Shown: positions 1 to 9,436, numbered from the stretch's first letter. The stretch is DNA of 64,000 nt from Verrucomicrobiota bacterium (GCA_030835305.1 JAURPJ010000074.1:1-64000); one strand, 5' to 3'. A program made the numbers and translations. Notes: generated by a model not told the origin, from the letters alone.

Positions 1-1745
1 AGTTCGATGAATTTCTTGGCAATTCTCGTGAAGGGCTCGCCAAACGACCACGGTTCCTGCTCGTTTTGATCCCCCGAGCTATGCACGCGGCAGAAGGGGT
101 GAAAAACTCCCATCTGCAACCAACGAACGAACAACTCGCCGTCGGAGACCCCCGAGAAACCACCAATATCGGTTCCGACAAAGGAGTAGCCAGAGAGCGC
201 CAGGCGCTGACATTGGATATTACCGATTTTAAGATGCTCCCAGGTCGACTCAATATCACCGGTCCATGCCGAACTGTAACGTTGCGTTCCGGCATAAGCC
301 GAACGAGTGATCACAAATGGACGCTTCTCCGGCAGGGCTCTCCGAACACCATCTTGGGTCGCACGGGACATCTGCATCCCATAGACATTGTGGGCCTTCC
401 GGTGGGAGCAAGGGTGGCCATCGAAATCGTGACGAACATCACGAGGAAAAGTCTTTTCCTCATTGAAAACAGCAGGTTCGTTCATGTCCGTCCAGATCCC
501 GGCCAAGCCACTCTCCTGCATGAAAGGGGGGAAAAGGTCAGCCCACCAGTCGCGCACTTCGGGATGGGTGAAATCAGGAAAATGACACGGCCCCGGCCAG
601 ACGTTTCCGGTCATCAACGGACCGTCCATCCTCTGGCAAAACATGCCACCATTCTTACCACTCTGGCAAACCTCGTACTTGGGGTCAATTTTGATCCCCG
701 GATCAATAATCGCGACCGTTTTGATGCCGTCTTTCTCAAGTCGCTCCGTCATCCGCCGGGGATTCGGGTAGCAATCGACATCCCGGTTCCAGGTAAAGCA
801 ACGGAACCCGTCCATGTAATCGATATCGACATAGATGGCATCACAAGGGATCTCCCGCTTTTTAAAACCATCGGCAATCGCCATCACCTCGCCCTCGCTC
901 TTATAAGACCACTTGCACTGATGAAAACCCAGCGCCCAAAGAGGCGGCAACTCCGGTTTCCCGGTGAGGTGGCTGTATTCCCGGACGACCCCGGGAACTG
1001 AAGGCCCGTGCATAAAGTAAAAATTCATCTCGCCGCCTTGCGCCCAAAAACTACTCACCGCCGCACGCTCACCTCCGAAGTCGTAGAACGAGCGGAAGGT
1101 GTTATCAAAAAAGATTCCGTAAGCCTGTCCGTGGTGTATCCCGATGAAAAACGGGATATTTTTGTAAAGCGGATTAGTGTCGGCATTGTAGCCATAGACA
1201 TCACTTCCCCAGAGCTGCCGGCGTTGACCCCGCAGATTCTTATGTCCGGGAATGTCACCCAACCCATAAAAGTGCTCACGCGATTGAATCACCCGGCTCA
1301 TCATCACGACTTCGCCACCGTAAGCGTCGTTGTGATACCAATGAAATCCCTTCTCGTCGTCCGAAAGCAAAATGCCTTCATTATCTTCGATTCGAATCCT
1401 CAACCCCTCGCGTGAAATCGAAACCACCAACTCACCGGTTTTAATGACGTAGTGGCTTTCCGTTTCCGAGACCTCGGGCGAAACCGATCTCCCCAGAGCT
1501 TCCGGCACCACCGCATAGGAAAAATCGTCCGGAAAATCACCATTTGGGGCAAAGCGGAAACGGACTGTGCGCAAATCGATACAAGTCACCGCGAGTGCAC
1601 AGAAATTGTCGCATAAAAACACCTGCCGGGCTCCTTCATCAAGGTGATCCACCACAATCCCCGGGAAGAGTTCTCCAGCTTCCACTGGCATACCGGTCTC
1701 TATATAGTTATCCTTATCGAAGGTTGCTTCATCAGCCGCTTGCAT
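1..1745 (-). CDS. alpha-glucosidase, glycoside hydrolase family 31 (3' end outside window)
   Basis: Retaining alpha-glycosidase that releases glucose (or xylose) from the non-reducing end of alpha-glucans. I translated the reverse strand: an open frame runs from an ATG at 1745 to the window edge, about 581 codons of an expected 700-800. Seen in order: an N-terminal beta-domain with HFYGLGD and PFFIGIHHG; the barrel start PPLWALGFHQCKWSY; the IYVDIDYMDGFRCFTW strand; and the GH31 signature GIWTDMNEPAVF, whose Asp is the family nucleophile. RVHSSGD follows near the edge, as in intact family members. No signal peptide is visible, so it is probably cytoplasmic. It is divergent from the glycosyltransferase at 1830, 84 bp away, which suggests shared glucan metabolism. 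The exact substrate cannot be read from sequence. The family call is firm. Confidence 0.94.
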   Translation of the reverse strand, partial: MQAADEATFDKDNYIETGMPVEAGELFPGIVVDHLDEGARQVFLCDNFCALAVTCIDLRTVRFRFAPNGDFPDDFSYAVVPEALGRSVSPEVSETESHYVIKTGELVVSISREGLRIRIEDNEGILLSDDEKGFHWYHNDAYGGEVVMMSRVIQSREHFYGLGDIPGHKNLRGQRRQLWGSDVYGYNADTNPLYKNIPFFIGIHHGQAYGIFFDNTFRSFYDFGGERAAVSSFWAQGGEMNFYFMHGPSVPGVVREYSHLTGKPELPPLWALGFHQCKWSYKSEGEVMAIADGFKKREIPCDAIYVDIDYMDGFRCFTWNRDVDCYPNPRRMTERLEKDGIKTVAIIDPGIKIDPKYEVCQSGKNGGMFCQRMDGPLMTGNVWPGPCHFPDFTHPEVRDWWADLFPPFMQESGLAGIWTDMNEPAVFNEEKTFPRDVRHDFDGHPCSHRKAHNVYGMQMSRATQDGVRRALPEKRPFVITRSAYAGTQRYSSAWTGDIESTWEHLKIGNIQCQRLALSGYSFVGTDIGGFSGVSDGELFVRWLQMGVFHPFCRVHSSGDQNEQEPWSFGEPFTRIAKKFIE

Positions 1746-1829
1746 CTCACAGAATAATAAGCACACCCCATGCCTCACACCATCGCAGATCCAATCCAGA
1801 TGCAAAAAAAACGCGCAAAATGAACCCTC

Positions 1830-2963
1830 ATGGCTAAAATCCGCATACTCATGCTCGGCTGGGAATTCCCTCCGCTTATCAATGGGGGGCTGGGCGTTGC
1901 TTGCGAGGGACTGGCAGACGCACTCGCCCGAAAATCCGAGCTCAACCTGATTCTTCCCGGAGCCGGTCATGCTGCTCCAAAAAGCCCGTTCCGGATTATT
2001 TCGACCGAGCATGGCATTCATTCGTCTGGCCTCCAGCCCTATTGGGATGCAGATCCGGCTGAAGATCTCTATCGTGGCGACTTGGAGCAAAAAGTGATGC
2101 GTTATGCCCGGCAGGCCCTGGAGATATCGCAAAAAATCCCCTTCGATATCATTCACGCCAACGATTGGATGACCGCAATCGCAGGTCTCCAAATCAGGAA
2201 ACAATCAGGCAAGCCTCTCGTGTTTCACGTTCATTCCCTCAGCTACGATCGGGCCGGTCCCGAGGAAAAGGGTTGGATCCATCACCTCGAGAAACGAGTC
2301 ATTCACGAAGCCGATCTCGTCGTTGCAGTCAGTCACTATACCCGGGGAATCTGTGTCGGGCACTACGACGCCGACCCGGTCCAAACAACCGTCATTCATA
2401 ACGGCATCTCCCCCGTTGAGGCCTATCGCAGTCCCAAACCATTTGCAGATCAACTCGTCGTTTTTCTAGGGAGAATGACAAGGCAGAAAGGCCCCATGCA
2501 TTTTTTGGAGATTGCCCGAGAAGTCCTGTCCCGGAATCCAAATGTCCGCTTTACGATGGCCGGAACGGGCGACCAACTCGACGCATTGATGGCCGGAAGC
2601 GTCCGGCTCGGAATCGCAGATCGATGCCATTTCACGGGATTTCTCGGTCGCAAGCAAATTCACGACCTCCTCTCCATGGCCGACGTCTACTGCATGCCTT
2701 CCCTGTCGGAGCCGTTCGGACTTTCCGCTCTCGAAGCCGCACAATTTGGAGTCCCTTGTGTCATTTCGAATCAATCCGGAGTCGCCGAAATCCTTCCCGG
2801 GGCCCAAACTGCAAATGCTTTCGATACCGGGCAAATGGCGCTTGCAATTCTAACACAACTGGAGGCCGGCATCGCCGGGCAGCCTCTGGAAATTCGCAGC
2901 TGGGAAAAGGCCGCAACCGACGTGCTGACCCAGTACGAAATTCTCTTGAGCCGCCCTATTTGA
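1830..2963 (+). CDS. glycosyltransferase family 4 protein
   Basis: GT-B fold glycosyltransferase of 377 aa, the usual size for GT4. The N-terminal Rossmann half opens with MLGWEFPPLINGGLG, a glycogen-synthase-like donor/acceptor loop. It continues with FDIIHANDWMT and VVAVSHYTR. The C-terminal half has VVFLGRMTRQKGP and the EPFGLSALE motif (E-x7-E) that contacts the nucleotide-sugar donor. The start ATG gives a compact N-terminus beginning directly at the first beta strand; no signal peptide or membrane segment is seen. It is divergent from the GH31 gene and overlaps the convergent gpmI stop by 8 bp. An ADP- or UDP-glucose donor and alpha-glucan or trehalose-type product would fit the neighbour, but the acceptor is not predictable. 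Confidence 0.88.
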   Translation: MAKIRILMLGWEFPPLINGGLGVACEGLADALARKSELNLILPGAGHAAPKSPFRIISTEHGIHSSGLQPYWDADPAEDLYRGDLEQKVMRYARQALEISQKIPFDIIHANDWMTAIAGLQIRKQSGKPLVFHVHSLSYDRAGPEEKGWIHHLEKRVIHEADLVVAVSHYTRGICVGHYDADPVQTTVIHNGISPVEAYRSPKPFADQLVVFLGRMTRQKGPMHFLEIAREVLSRNPNVRFTMAGTGDQLDALMAGSVRLGIADRCHFTGFLGRKQIHDLLSMADVYCMPSLSEPFGLSALEAAQFGVPCVISNQSGVAEILPGAQTANAFDTGQMALAILTQLEAGIAGQPLEIRSWEKAATDVLTQYEILLSRPI

Positions 2964-4491
2964 TCAAGCTCTTGCCGGTCATCTCCTTCGGCTGCTCCAG
3001 GCCTATCATATCGAGCAAGGTAGGCGCGACATCAGCGAGAATCCCATCCTCAACCATCCGGTCCTTGGCATCTTCGGCGACATACCAAAGGTGAACCAGA
3101 TTGGTAGTGTGTGCGGTGTGGGGAGAGCCATCGGCATTACGCATGAACTCACAATTTCCGTGATCCGCCGTGATGAGCAATTTGCCGCCAAGCTTCAAAG
3201 TTTCCTCCGTGATCGCCCGAACCGCGGCATCAATCCGGGTGACTGCCTTCTTGGCAGCCTCAACCACTCCGGTGTGCCCCACCATATCCGGATTGGCGAA
3301 GTTGATGATGACCAGATCATAATCCTTAAGGTGTCCGAGAACAAATTTCTCCACCTCTTCCGAACTCATTTCGGGTTTCAAATCGTAAGTCGCGACATCC
3401 TTCGGCGAAGGGATGACCTTACGATCTTCACCTGGATAGGGAGTCTCTTCTCCCCCGTTGAAGAAATAGGAAACGTGCGGGTATTTCTCGGTTTCGGCAA
3501 TTCGGAGCTGTTTTTTGCCGGCCTTTGCCACCGCCTCACCAAGGGTCATCGCGATCGTTTCCGGCGGAAAGATCGCAGGGCAATCGTAGGTCTCATCATA
3601 CTCGGTCAGCGTGAAGAAATTGACCTTGGGAATCTCGCCGGTTTCGAAACTGTCGAATTTTCCGCCACTGAGGAAAACCTCGGAAAGTTGACGAGCCCGG
3701 TCCGCCCTAAAATTAAAAAAGAGCACCACGTCACCGTCATTGATCCTCTGGGTCTCGTGATCGAAGAAGATCATGGGCGCGAGAAACTCGTCGGTTTTGT
3801 CTTCGGCATATTGCTCCGCAATTGCTTCGCTGGCCAAGACTTCGCACTTTGCGCCTTTGCCGTGAACGATGGCATCCCAGGCCAGACTGGTTCGCTCCCA
3901 GCGTTTGTCGCGATCCATCGCGTAATAGCGCCCGATCACGGTGCCAATACGAGCATCACATTTCGCCAATTCATCCTCCACGTAGTTCAGATACCCTTTC
4001 CCACCCGTTGGAGAAGTGTCGCGACCGTCGGTGATCGCGTGGACCATGATGTCTTCACATCCGGACTCGCGAGCAGCTTTTGCCAGGGCAATAAGCTGGT
4101 CCTGGTGGCTGTGGACCCCTCCGTCAGAGACGAGACCAATGAAGTGGAGCCGGTGCCCCCTAGCCTTCTCGTAGGCCTGCTTGAGAATTTCATTACCCTT
4201 CAGGGTATCATCAGCAATTGATTTATTAATCCTCGTAAGATCCTGATAAACAATCCTTCCAGCACCAAGATTCAGGTGCCCCACTTCGGAATTTCCCATC
4301 TGCCCATCGGGCAAGCCCACATCCATTCCGGAGGCTGAAAGGCAACCCTTGGGGTAAATCCCCTCCATTTCATCGTGAAAGGGAGTGTCTGCCAACTCGA
4401 CGGCGTTACCATCTCGTACAGCGCTTTCTTTTCCACTGGGGTTGAGCCCCCAGCCGTCACGGATGATAAGAACGACAGGTTTGTGAGCCAT
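2956..4491 (-). CDS. gpmI: 2,3-bisphosphoglycerate-independent phosphoglycerate mutase
   Basis: Interconverts 3- and 2-phosphoglycerate in cytoplasmic glycolysis and gluconeogenesis with two Mn ions and a phosphoserine intermediate. Its 511 aa match the family length of about 510. The N-terminus LIIRDGWG carries the first metal Asp. GNSEVGH around residue 68 holds the phosphorylated Ser. HAITDGRDTSP lies in the transferase domain. NFANPDMVGHTG and ITADHGNCE supply the C-terminal metal ligands. The gene follows the thioesterase at 4547-4945 on the same strand after about 55 bp, so co-transcription is likely. Its stop overlaps the convergent glycosyltransferase stop. Confidence 0.97.
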   Translation of the reverse strand: MAHKPVVLIIRDGWGLNPSGKESAVRDGNAVELADTPFHDEMEGIYPKGCLSASGMDVGLPDGQMGNSEVGHLNLGAGRIVYQDLTRINKSIADDTLKGNEILKQAYEKARGHRLHFIGLVSDGGVHSHQDQLIALAKAARESGCEDIMVHAITDGRDTSPTGGKGYLNYVEDELAKCDARIGTVIGRYYAMDRDKRWERTSLAWDAIVHGKGAKCEVLASEAIAEQYAEDKTDEFLAPMIFFDHETQRINDGDVVLFFNFRADRARQLSEVFLSGGKFDSFETGEIPKVNFFTLTEYDETYDCPAIFPPETIAMTLGEAVAKAGKKQLRIAETEKYPHVSYFFNGGEETPYPGEDRKVIPSPKDVATYDLKPEMSSEEVEKFVLGHLKDYDLVIINFANPDMVGHTGVVEAAKKAVTRIDAAVRAITEETLKLGGKLLITADHGNCEFMRNADGSPHTAHTTNLVHLWYVAEDAKDRMVEDGILADVAPTLLDMIGLEQPKEMTGKSLIK

Positions 4492-4546
4492 TGCGCCCCC
4501 GTGTTACGGCCTTCCCGCCAAACCTTAAAGCGAAAACGGGGAAATC

Positions 4547-4945
4547 TCAGGTCCAGTCGAAGAGCAGACGCTGTGGCCGCCCCTGCGGCATTTGCACCAA
4601 AGCAAGAGCCTGCCGACAGGTAATGATCGGCCGTTCTTCCCCTATTCGAATCACCGTGAAATCGCACCAAAACTTCACCTTTCCGATCTCGCTCACATGT
4701 CCGTGGATTTTGAGGTGATCGCCAAGTTTGGCAGGCTGCTTGTAGTCGATCTCGGTCCGAACGACCACGGGGAAAAGTTGGGTTCGGGCCATCGTCTTCA
4801 AATCCATCCCCATGAGGCCCGCCAGCCTGGTCCGACAAGTTTCGATCATCCGGAGATAAGCAATATTATGAACGACGCCACCACAGTCGGTGTCAAAAAA
4901 CATGACCTCTTCCTCGGTCGTCAGCTTTAAGTCTTCAAGTTTCAT
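4547..4945 (-). CDS. acyl-CoA thioesterase, YbgC/4-hydroxybenzoyl-CoA thioesterase type
   Basis: Hot-dog fold thioesterase of 132 aa. The catalytic loop is intact: FFDTDCGGVVHNIAYLRMIE supplies the active-site Asp and the GVV-H turn of the YbgC group. The central helix and the strands VVRTEIDYKQPAKLGD and KVKFWCDFTVIR follow the family pattern. It should be a soluble homotetramer that hydrolyses acyl-CoAs; YbgC homologues are often linked to the Tol-Pal and phospholipid system, but no such genes lie here. It begins 3 nt after the stop of the short ATPase-like gene and is followed by gpmI, so the three are probably one transcript. The native substrate is unknown. Confidence 0.88.
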   Translation of the reverse strand: MKLEDLKLTTEEEVMFFDTDCGGVVHNIAYLRMIETCRTRLAGLMGMDLKTMARTQLFPVVVRTEIDYKQPAKLGDHLKIHGHVSEIGKVKFWCDFTVIRIGEERPIITCRQALALVQMPQGRPQRLLFDWT

Positions 4946-4948
4946 TCT

Positions 4949-5377
4949 TTACCAAGCAGGCTGCTCTTCGTCGTTATAGGGAAGCCAAACCAAGGCCACT
5001 GCCCGCAGATCAATGTCCTTTTTGAAAGGTTTGATCGGCTCCAGCTCAAGCTCGGTGGTAAAAGCATCAAATTCCTCCTCCAAATTCCGGATCTCGCCCG
5101 CCAAATGGGCCTCCAGCTCCACCAAATCTTCGTTAATTAACTCCCTCTTGGGATCGATCACAATCGCCGGGATATTGTCCCTGATCGCCTCCTCAAGCAA
5201 TCCGATGCAGATTCTGGTCTTTCCGGAACCCGTCATTCCCAAAACTACCCGGTGGGTGACCAAATCCTTGGATTCGTAAAGGAGGAGATCGTCGATCACC
5301 TCACGTTTTTCGATATCGTACTCGTTTCCCAAATAAAAAGATCCCAACTTTTCGTATTCGCTCACCATCTCTGACAC
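4949..5377 (-). pseudogene. internally deleted DUF87/HerA-type ATPase, 142 aa remnant
   Basis: Related ATP-binding proteins of this type are, from memory, several hundred residues long. Here the open frame is only 142 aa, yet it looks like both ends of such a protein joined together. Residues 8-57 look like the start: [18 protein letters not shown], then [17 protein letters not shown] and a perfect Walker A (GMTGSGKT). AIVIDPKRE about residue 75 replaces the usual IDPKGDL. From about residue 80 the sequence becomes the acidic coiled coil and closing strand expected at the extreme C-terminus ([15 protein letters not shown], ending QPAW). The sensor, arginine-finger and most core residues are absent, so ATPase activity is doubtful. 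The frame is intact, with no stop or shift, so a small expressed product cannot be excluded. Identification rests on recall of the family. Confidence 0.6.
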
Positions 5378-5438
5378 GCCGGTTCATAGCGAACGATTTG
5401 GGAATTTCTAATTCCTAATTTCCAATTATTCTTACTCC

Positions 5439-6524
5439 GTGACTGAATCACCTCCACGTGCCTGGGCAGAAATCGACCGTTCCGCACTCCATCAAAATCT
5501 CCAGTTTGCCCGCAGGCACTCCGGCAAAGAGATCATGGCAGTTATTAAAGGAGGAGCCTATGGTCACGGTCTCGTTGAAATTGCAAAAGAGCTGGATTCC
5601 CAAAACCTCCCCTTTTTGGGTGTCGCGAATGCCGGAGAAGCCCGACGCCTTTTCAAAAAAGGCATTCGGACCCGACCCTACATCCTCGGTGCTACGCTAC
5701 CCTCCGAGCGGGAAGAAATTGCCGCTTGCGGCTGGACCCCATGTCTCTGTTCCTTTGAAGAAATGGAGCACTTTAACCAACTGGGGAACGACTCTCCGAT
5801 CAAGGCCCATCTCGCGCTCGATACCGGGATGGGACGGGGAGGCTTCCAGCCCCACCAGCTCGGCGAAGCTCTGGAGAAGCTCAGCCACTGTCCTGGGATC
5901 ATACTCACTGGAGTGGGCTCGCACCTACCTGTCGCCGATGAAGATACGGAATTCACTCGAAAGCAATTCGAACTCTTCGATTCAATGGTGGAGAGTATTC
6001 CCGGACGGAACGAAACATTCCACGTCCACCTCAGCAACTCGGCCGGCCTCCTCGATTATCACAGCCGTACCGCCAATCTCGTTCGCCCCGGGCTTCTGCT
6101 TTATGGGATCTCCCCCTTATCCACCCACCAGGACAACCTTAAGCCGGCCATGACCTTCAAATCCCGGGTCTCGGTGGTCAACCATCTTCCCAAAGGTCAC
6201 GGCGTTTCCTATGGACGCACCATCCTCGAACGCGATACCAGGGCCGCCGTCCTTGGCCTCGGCTACGGCGACGGCTACCCCAGATCTCTCTCGGGAAAAG
6301 GGGTTCACGTTCTCCTAAACAACTCACTTTGTCCACTCCTCGGACGCGTCACCATGGATCAGATCATTGTCGATGTGACCAAACTCGAAAACTGCCAACC
6401 CGGTGACGAAGCCGAACTCTTTGGCCCAAATCTCCTCGTCTCGGATCTGGCTGTAAAAGCGGGAACCATCCCCTGGGAAATTCTCACTCAAATCACTCCA
6501 AGAGTGACCCGGCTCTATCGCTGA
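5439..6524 (+). CDS. alr: alanine racemase
   Basis: PLP enzyme making D-alanine for peptidoglycan. Its 361 aa are normal for Alr. The PLP lysine is Lys37 in AVIKGGAYGHG; the usual motif reads KANAYGHG, so two residues after the lysine are changed while Lys, Tyr and His are kept. The barrel continues with LDTGMGRGGF and HLSNSAGLLDYHSR. The C-terminal beta domain supplies the second catalytic Tyr in GVSYGRT (about residue 260), then RVTMDQIIVDVT and a closing GTIPWEILTQITPRV. It is divergent from the ATPase remnant and overlaps the convergent comEC stop by 10 bp. The call is secure despite the altered lysine motif. Confidence 0.95.
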   Translation: MTESPPRAWAEIDRSALHQNLQFARRHSGKEIMAVIKGGAYGHGLVEIAKELDSQNLPFLGVANAGEARRLFKKGIRTRPYILGATLPSEREEIAACGWTPCLCSFEEMEHFNQLGNDSPIKAHLALDTGMGRGGFQPHQLGEALEKLSHCPGIILTGVGSHLPVADEDTEFTRKQFELFDSMVESIPGRNETFHVHLSNSAGLLDYHSRTANLVRPGLLLYGISPLSTHQDNLKPAMTFKSRVSVVNHLPKGHGVSYGRTILERDTRAAVLGLGYGDGYPRSLSGKGVHVLLNNSLCPLLGRVTMDQIIVDVTKLENCQPGDEAELFGPNLLVSDLAVKAGTIPWEILTQITPRVTRLYR

Positions 6525-8740
6525 AGCACCACCCGCCTATCGTCATCAAGAAAGGCTCGAATCGTTGCCTCTTCATCCGAAAAATCCATAATAACCGAAC
6601 CGGTCTCCCATTGATTGAAGAGATGGTAGCCCTCTTCTCTCAAATGGCGGATCCAACTCTCCCGCGGCATTTCATATCCCGGATAGCTGGCACCGCTTGA
6701 GATCACCACTTCCGCACCGCTCGCTTCAAGAAATTGGTGCTGCCCGGAAAAGCCCCATTCATGGTGTCCCATCAGGACGATATCCGCACTTAAATCGATC
6801 CCACGAGCGATCAATTCGAGTTCGCCCACCATGCCCAAATCCCCCGTCACAAGAATCTTCCAACCCTTCCAATAAACTTTCATTACCATGTTTCGGTTGT
6901 CGGCAATATTGCGTATCCCCTTCTCCCCCTCACATAGAATTTCGACCCAGACCTCGTCGGCCAAATCAATCCGCTCTCCGGTCTTTCCTACGCCAGCCTT
7001 GCAGCCACAGGATTTTGCCAGGGAAAAGAACTCACGGTAACCAGGACTCAGAGCTTCATCCACCGGAGAAATCACCTTGCTAAGCATCCCCTCGTTCAGC
7101 ATTTCCGGAAGAGCCCCGACATGATCGCCATCAGGATGGGTCAGAAAAGCGAGCGTGGGCTCCGTTTCCCAACGGCGCAATATCGGGCGTAGCTCGCTCG
7201 TGAAAAACCTTTTGCTCCCGACATCAATCATCGCGCCTCCCTGCACATCAAGAAACGAGGCCGAACCTCCGTCGTGAGTATCAAATACCACCCAATCCCC
7301 CGGTGTCAGACGCCGTGACCGCCAATGACCCAGAGGAATTTTCGAAAAACCCTTGGCGATATAAAATGCACTCGAGGCAACCCCTCCGTTGACACGGTTC
7401 ACCCCCGCCCCCAAACGATCATCAAGAGCGCCCACTAGCGCCGCAAAAAAAGCCAGCGCAAGAATCACCATTGTCGCGGGAATCAGGAGCAAGCTCGTGA
7501 GGACTGCCACCGGAGTCACAATTCCAAAGTGCCAAATCATGATGGGCATTGACCCCAACCAAGCGGCCAAAGAACTAGCTCCCAGATTCGAAAAATAGGT
7601 ACGCACATTCAAAACCTTCCGCTGACCGTCACTCAACAATCGCGACGGAAAAAACGGATCCAGCTCCGCGATCTTTCCCGTCAACTTGAGCGCAATCCCA
7701 ACTCCCGCTCCGATGGCAAGGAGCACACCATACGACAGCTGAAAGCCCACATCAAAAACCTGCAAGGGCTTCCAGCAAACAACCAGTGCGAAACTCAGAG
7801 CGAGAGCGTTAAAGACCGATGGTCTTCGCCGAAAAAAGAATGCCCCCAAAAAGCACACCGCCATCAAGGTGGCCCGTACAGCCGGAGGCCTCAATCCCGT
7901 GACGAGCGCGTAGGTCATCATGGCCAGAATCACAATAAAGACACCCACTCTGCGGGGAATAGGTAGATGCATCAGCACCATCCAGAAGATCGCCCCCACC
8001 AGGGTAACATGGAGCCCGCTCACCGCAAAAACGTGCATGGCACCGCTCTCGCGGAAAGCGGTGCTGATCTCGGAATTCCGGGGAGGCTTCTCACCCAGGA
8101 CCATTGCCATAATGACATCACGACCCGAGCTACCGGCTGGCAGTCCCCTCGTAATCGAAACCAACAATTTTTCTCGAAGACCCTCAGCCCAACGATAAGG
8201 GGCCGAAGACCAATTTACGGATTCCAAAGTACTCTTTTCGATCCAAAGCGCGCCATAAACACCATCCCGCTCCCAAAACTTGATCCGGGGAAACAAACCC
8301 GGATTGCGTTCGCGGGACGGAACAAAGAACTTCCCCTTGATTCGCCTAACCTCACCCGGTCGAAATTCTTCCGCTTCCAGAACGATAACTTTACGTTTGA
8401 CGCCGTCTTCATCGAGAACTCCAAAGCGCTCCGCTTGAGTCTGACTGCTTTTCCGGCCCACCGTGAGAACCCCGTCAACGAATTCGCTGGAAGATGCGGC
8501 AAGACTCTTCTGCACCGGTGATTCCAAAACCTCCGATCTCCAGGCAACAACCACTGCCACAATGACAATTCCAATCCACCACCGGAGGGCCGGACGAGCC
8601 GTCGCAAAGGCAAGCCCCGAGAAAAACACCGTCAAAACGGGAGACTGGCCTAAGACTGCTCCAGCCAAACATGCCAGAGCAATTGGAACAAAAGGAGCAA
8701 CCGCCAGCAGACGCCACCGCGCTTTCTTTATCCGCCCCAC
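6515..8740 (-). CDS. comEC: ComEC/Rec2 family DNA-uptake channel protein
   Basis: Inner-membrane channel that carries single-stranded DNA into the cytoplasm during natural transformation. Its 741 aa suit a full three-part ComEC. The N-terminal membrane segments and OB-like DUF4131 region span about residues 1-190. The Competence domain follows, with FRESGAMHVFAVSGLHVTLVG and many hydrophobic helices (about 200-470). A metallo-beta-lactamase-like domain runs from about 490, with the metal motif THPDGDHVGALPE and later LVTGDLG and GHHEWGFSG. The start is GTG at 8740; TTG or ATG alternatives would cut the first membrane helix. It lies 3 nt after the upstream membrane/TPR gene, so the two are probably co-transcribed. 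No other competence genes are present. Confidence 0.92.
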   Translation of the reverse strand: MGRIKKARWRLLAVAPFVPIALACLAGAVLGQSPVLTVFFSGLAFATARPALRWWIGIVIVAVVVAWRSEVLESPVQKSLAASSSEFVDGVLTVGRKSSQTQAERFGVLDEDGVKRKVIVLEAEEFRPGEVRRIKGKFFVPSRERNPGLFPRIKFWERDGVYGALWIEKSTLESVNWSSAPYRWAEGLREKLLVSITRGLPAGSSGRDVIMAMVLGEKPPRNSEISTAFRESGAMHVFAVSGLHVTLVGAIFWMVLMHLPIPRRVGVFIVILAMMTYALVTGLRPPAVRATLMAVCFLGAFFFRRRPSVFNALALSFALVVCWKPLQVFDVGFQLSYGVLLAIGAGVGIALKLTGKIAELDPFFPSRLLSDGQRKVLNVRTYFSNLGASSLAAWLGSMPIMIWHFGIVTPVAVLTSLLLIPATMVILALAFFAALVGALDDRLGAGVNRVNGGVASSAFYIAKGFSKIPLGHWRSRRLTPGDWVVFDTHDGGSASFLDVQGGAMIDVGSKRFFTSELRPILRRWETEPTLAFLTHPDGDHVGALPEMLNEGMLSKVISPVDEALSPGYREFFSLAKSCGCKAGVGKTGERIDLADEVWVEILCEGEKGIRNIADNRNMVMKVYWKGWKILVTGDLGMVGELELIARGIDLSADIVLMGHHEWGFSGQHQFLEASGAEVVISSGASYPGYEMPRESWIRHLREEGYHLFNQWETGSVIMDFSDEEATIRAFLDDDRRVVLQR

Positions 8741-8743
8741 GTT

Positions 8744-9436
8744 TTAGCCTGCCTCCAATTCCCGCAGCCTGTGAGCGGCATTTCCCGCGTGGCGGGTCCC
8801 CTCCAATTCTTTCACCACCCGTTTCATCACAGCCATCACCTTCTCTTTGTCACCCAGGTCTTCTTCGTAGATATCGGCAATTCGAAACATCAAAAACGCC
8901 GCATCATCCTCTGGCCAGTCGTTCTCGTTCAAGCCTTCCTCAATTGTGCTCACCGCAGCGGCAGGACTCTTCAAATGATCCCGTTGAATTTTGGCTATCT
9001 CAACCAAAGGACGTCTTTCATCCGGGTTCTCCAGCCAAAATTTCCGGTAAACCGCAATGGCTTCGGGATACTCTCCGTCGGCCACCGCGGCGCGGGCTTC
9101 GTCGAGCGGATCGTCGTCAACCTCTGCCGTGGAACCCATCATCTCCTCGCTCACCCTGTCGACAATCACCGGCAGAAGGTATAAAACCGAGAGGATCCCT
9201 CCGTAAATCACCGTGACCAAGATAGGAATTCCAACTTTAACCATGCCGGCAGCAGTATCCTGCCGATTCTCACCCATCTTCACCTCGGCCCATGGGTCCG
9301 ATTGACCATTATCGGCAGCTTTTTTCGCAGCCGCCTCGGCATTCCTTTCATTACGCTTCACACCCGTCCATGCGATGATCGTGTAGATGATCAAAGCACC
9401 CAGCATCAAACAATGGAACATCCCCTTCTTACTCAT
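8744..9436 (-). CDS. membrane-anchored tetratricopeptide-like protein
   Basis: About 230 aa from the ATG at 9436. A longer frame starting at a TTG (9475) adds 13 polar residues and looks less likely. There are two membrane segments: FHCLMLGALIIYTIIAWTG near the N-terminus and VGIPILVTVIYGGILSVLYL about residues 70-90. They enclose a short charged loop. The remaining ~130 residues are acidic and helical, in the style of TPR units (ARAAVADGEYPEAIAVYRKF; DDAAFLMFRIADIYEEDLGD). Such proteins usually scaffold partner proteins at the cytoplasmic membrane. It precedes comEC by 3 nt. I do not recognise a specific family, so function is open. Confidence 0.7.
   Translation of the reverse strand: MSKKGMFHCLMLGALIIYTIIAWTGVKRNERNAEAAAKKAADNGQSDPWAEVKMGENRQDTAAGMVKVGIPILVTVIYGGILSVLYLLPVIVDRVSEEMMGSTAEVDDDPLDEARAAVADGEYPEAIAVYRKFWLENPDERRPLVEIAKIQRDHLKSPAAAVSTIEEGLNENDWPEDDAAFLMFRIADIYEEDLGDKEKVMAVMKRVVKELEGTRHAGNAAHRLRELEAG

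Noticed and set aside
66-1415. Two long plus-strand frames at the left edge
   Set aside because: The reverse strand carries a continuous GH31 enzyme with intact catalytic motifs over the same bases; the plus frames are mirrors of it.
3091-4221. A 376-codon frame opposite gpmI
   Set aside because: It is antisense to a gene with complete phosphoglycerate mutase motifs and has no recognisable domain.
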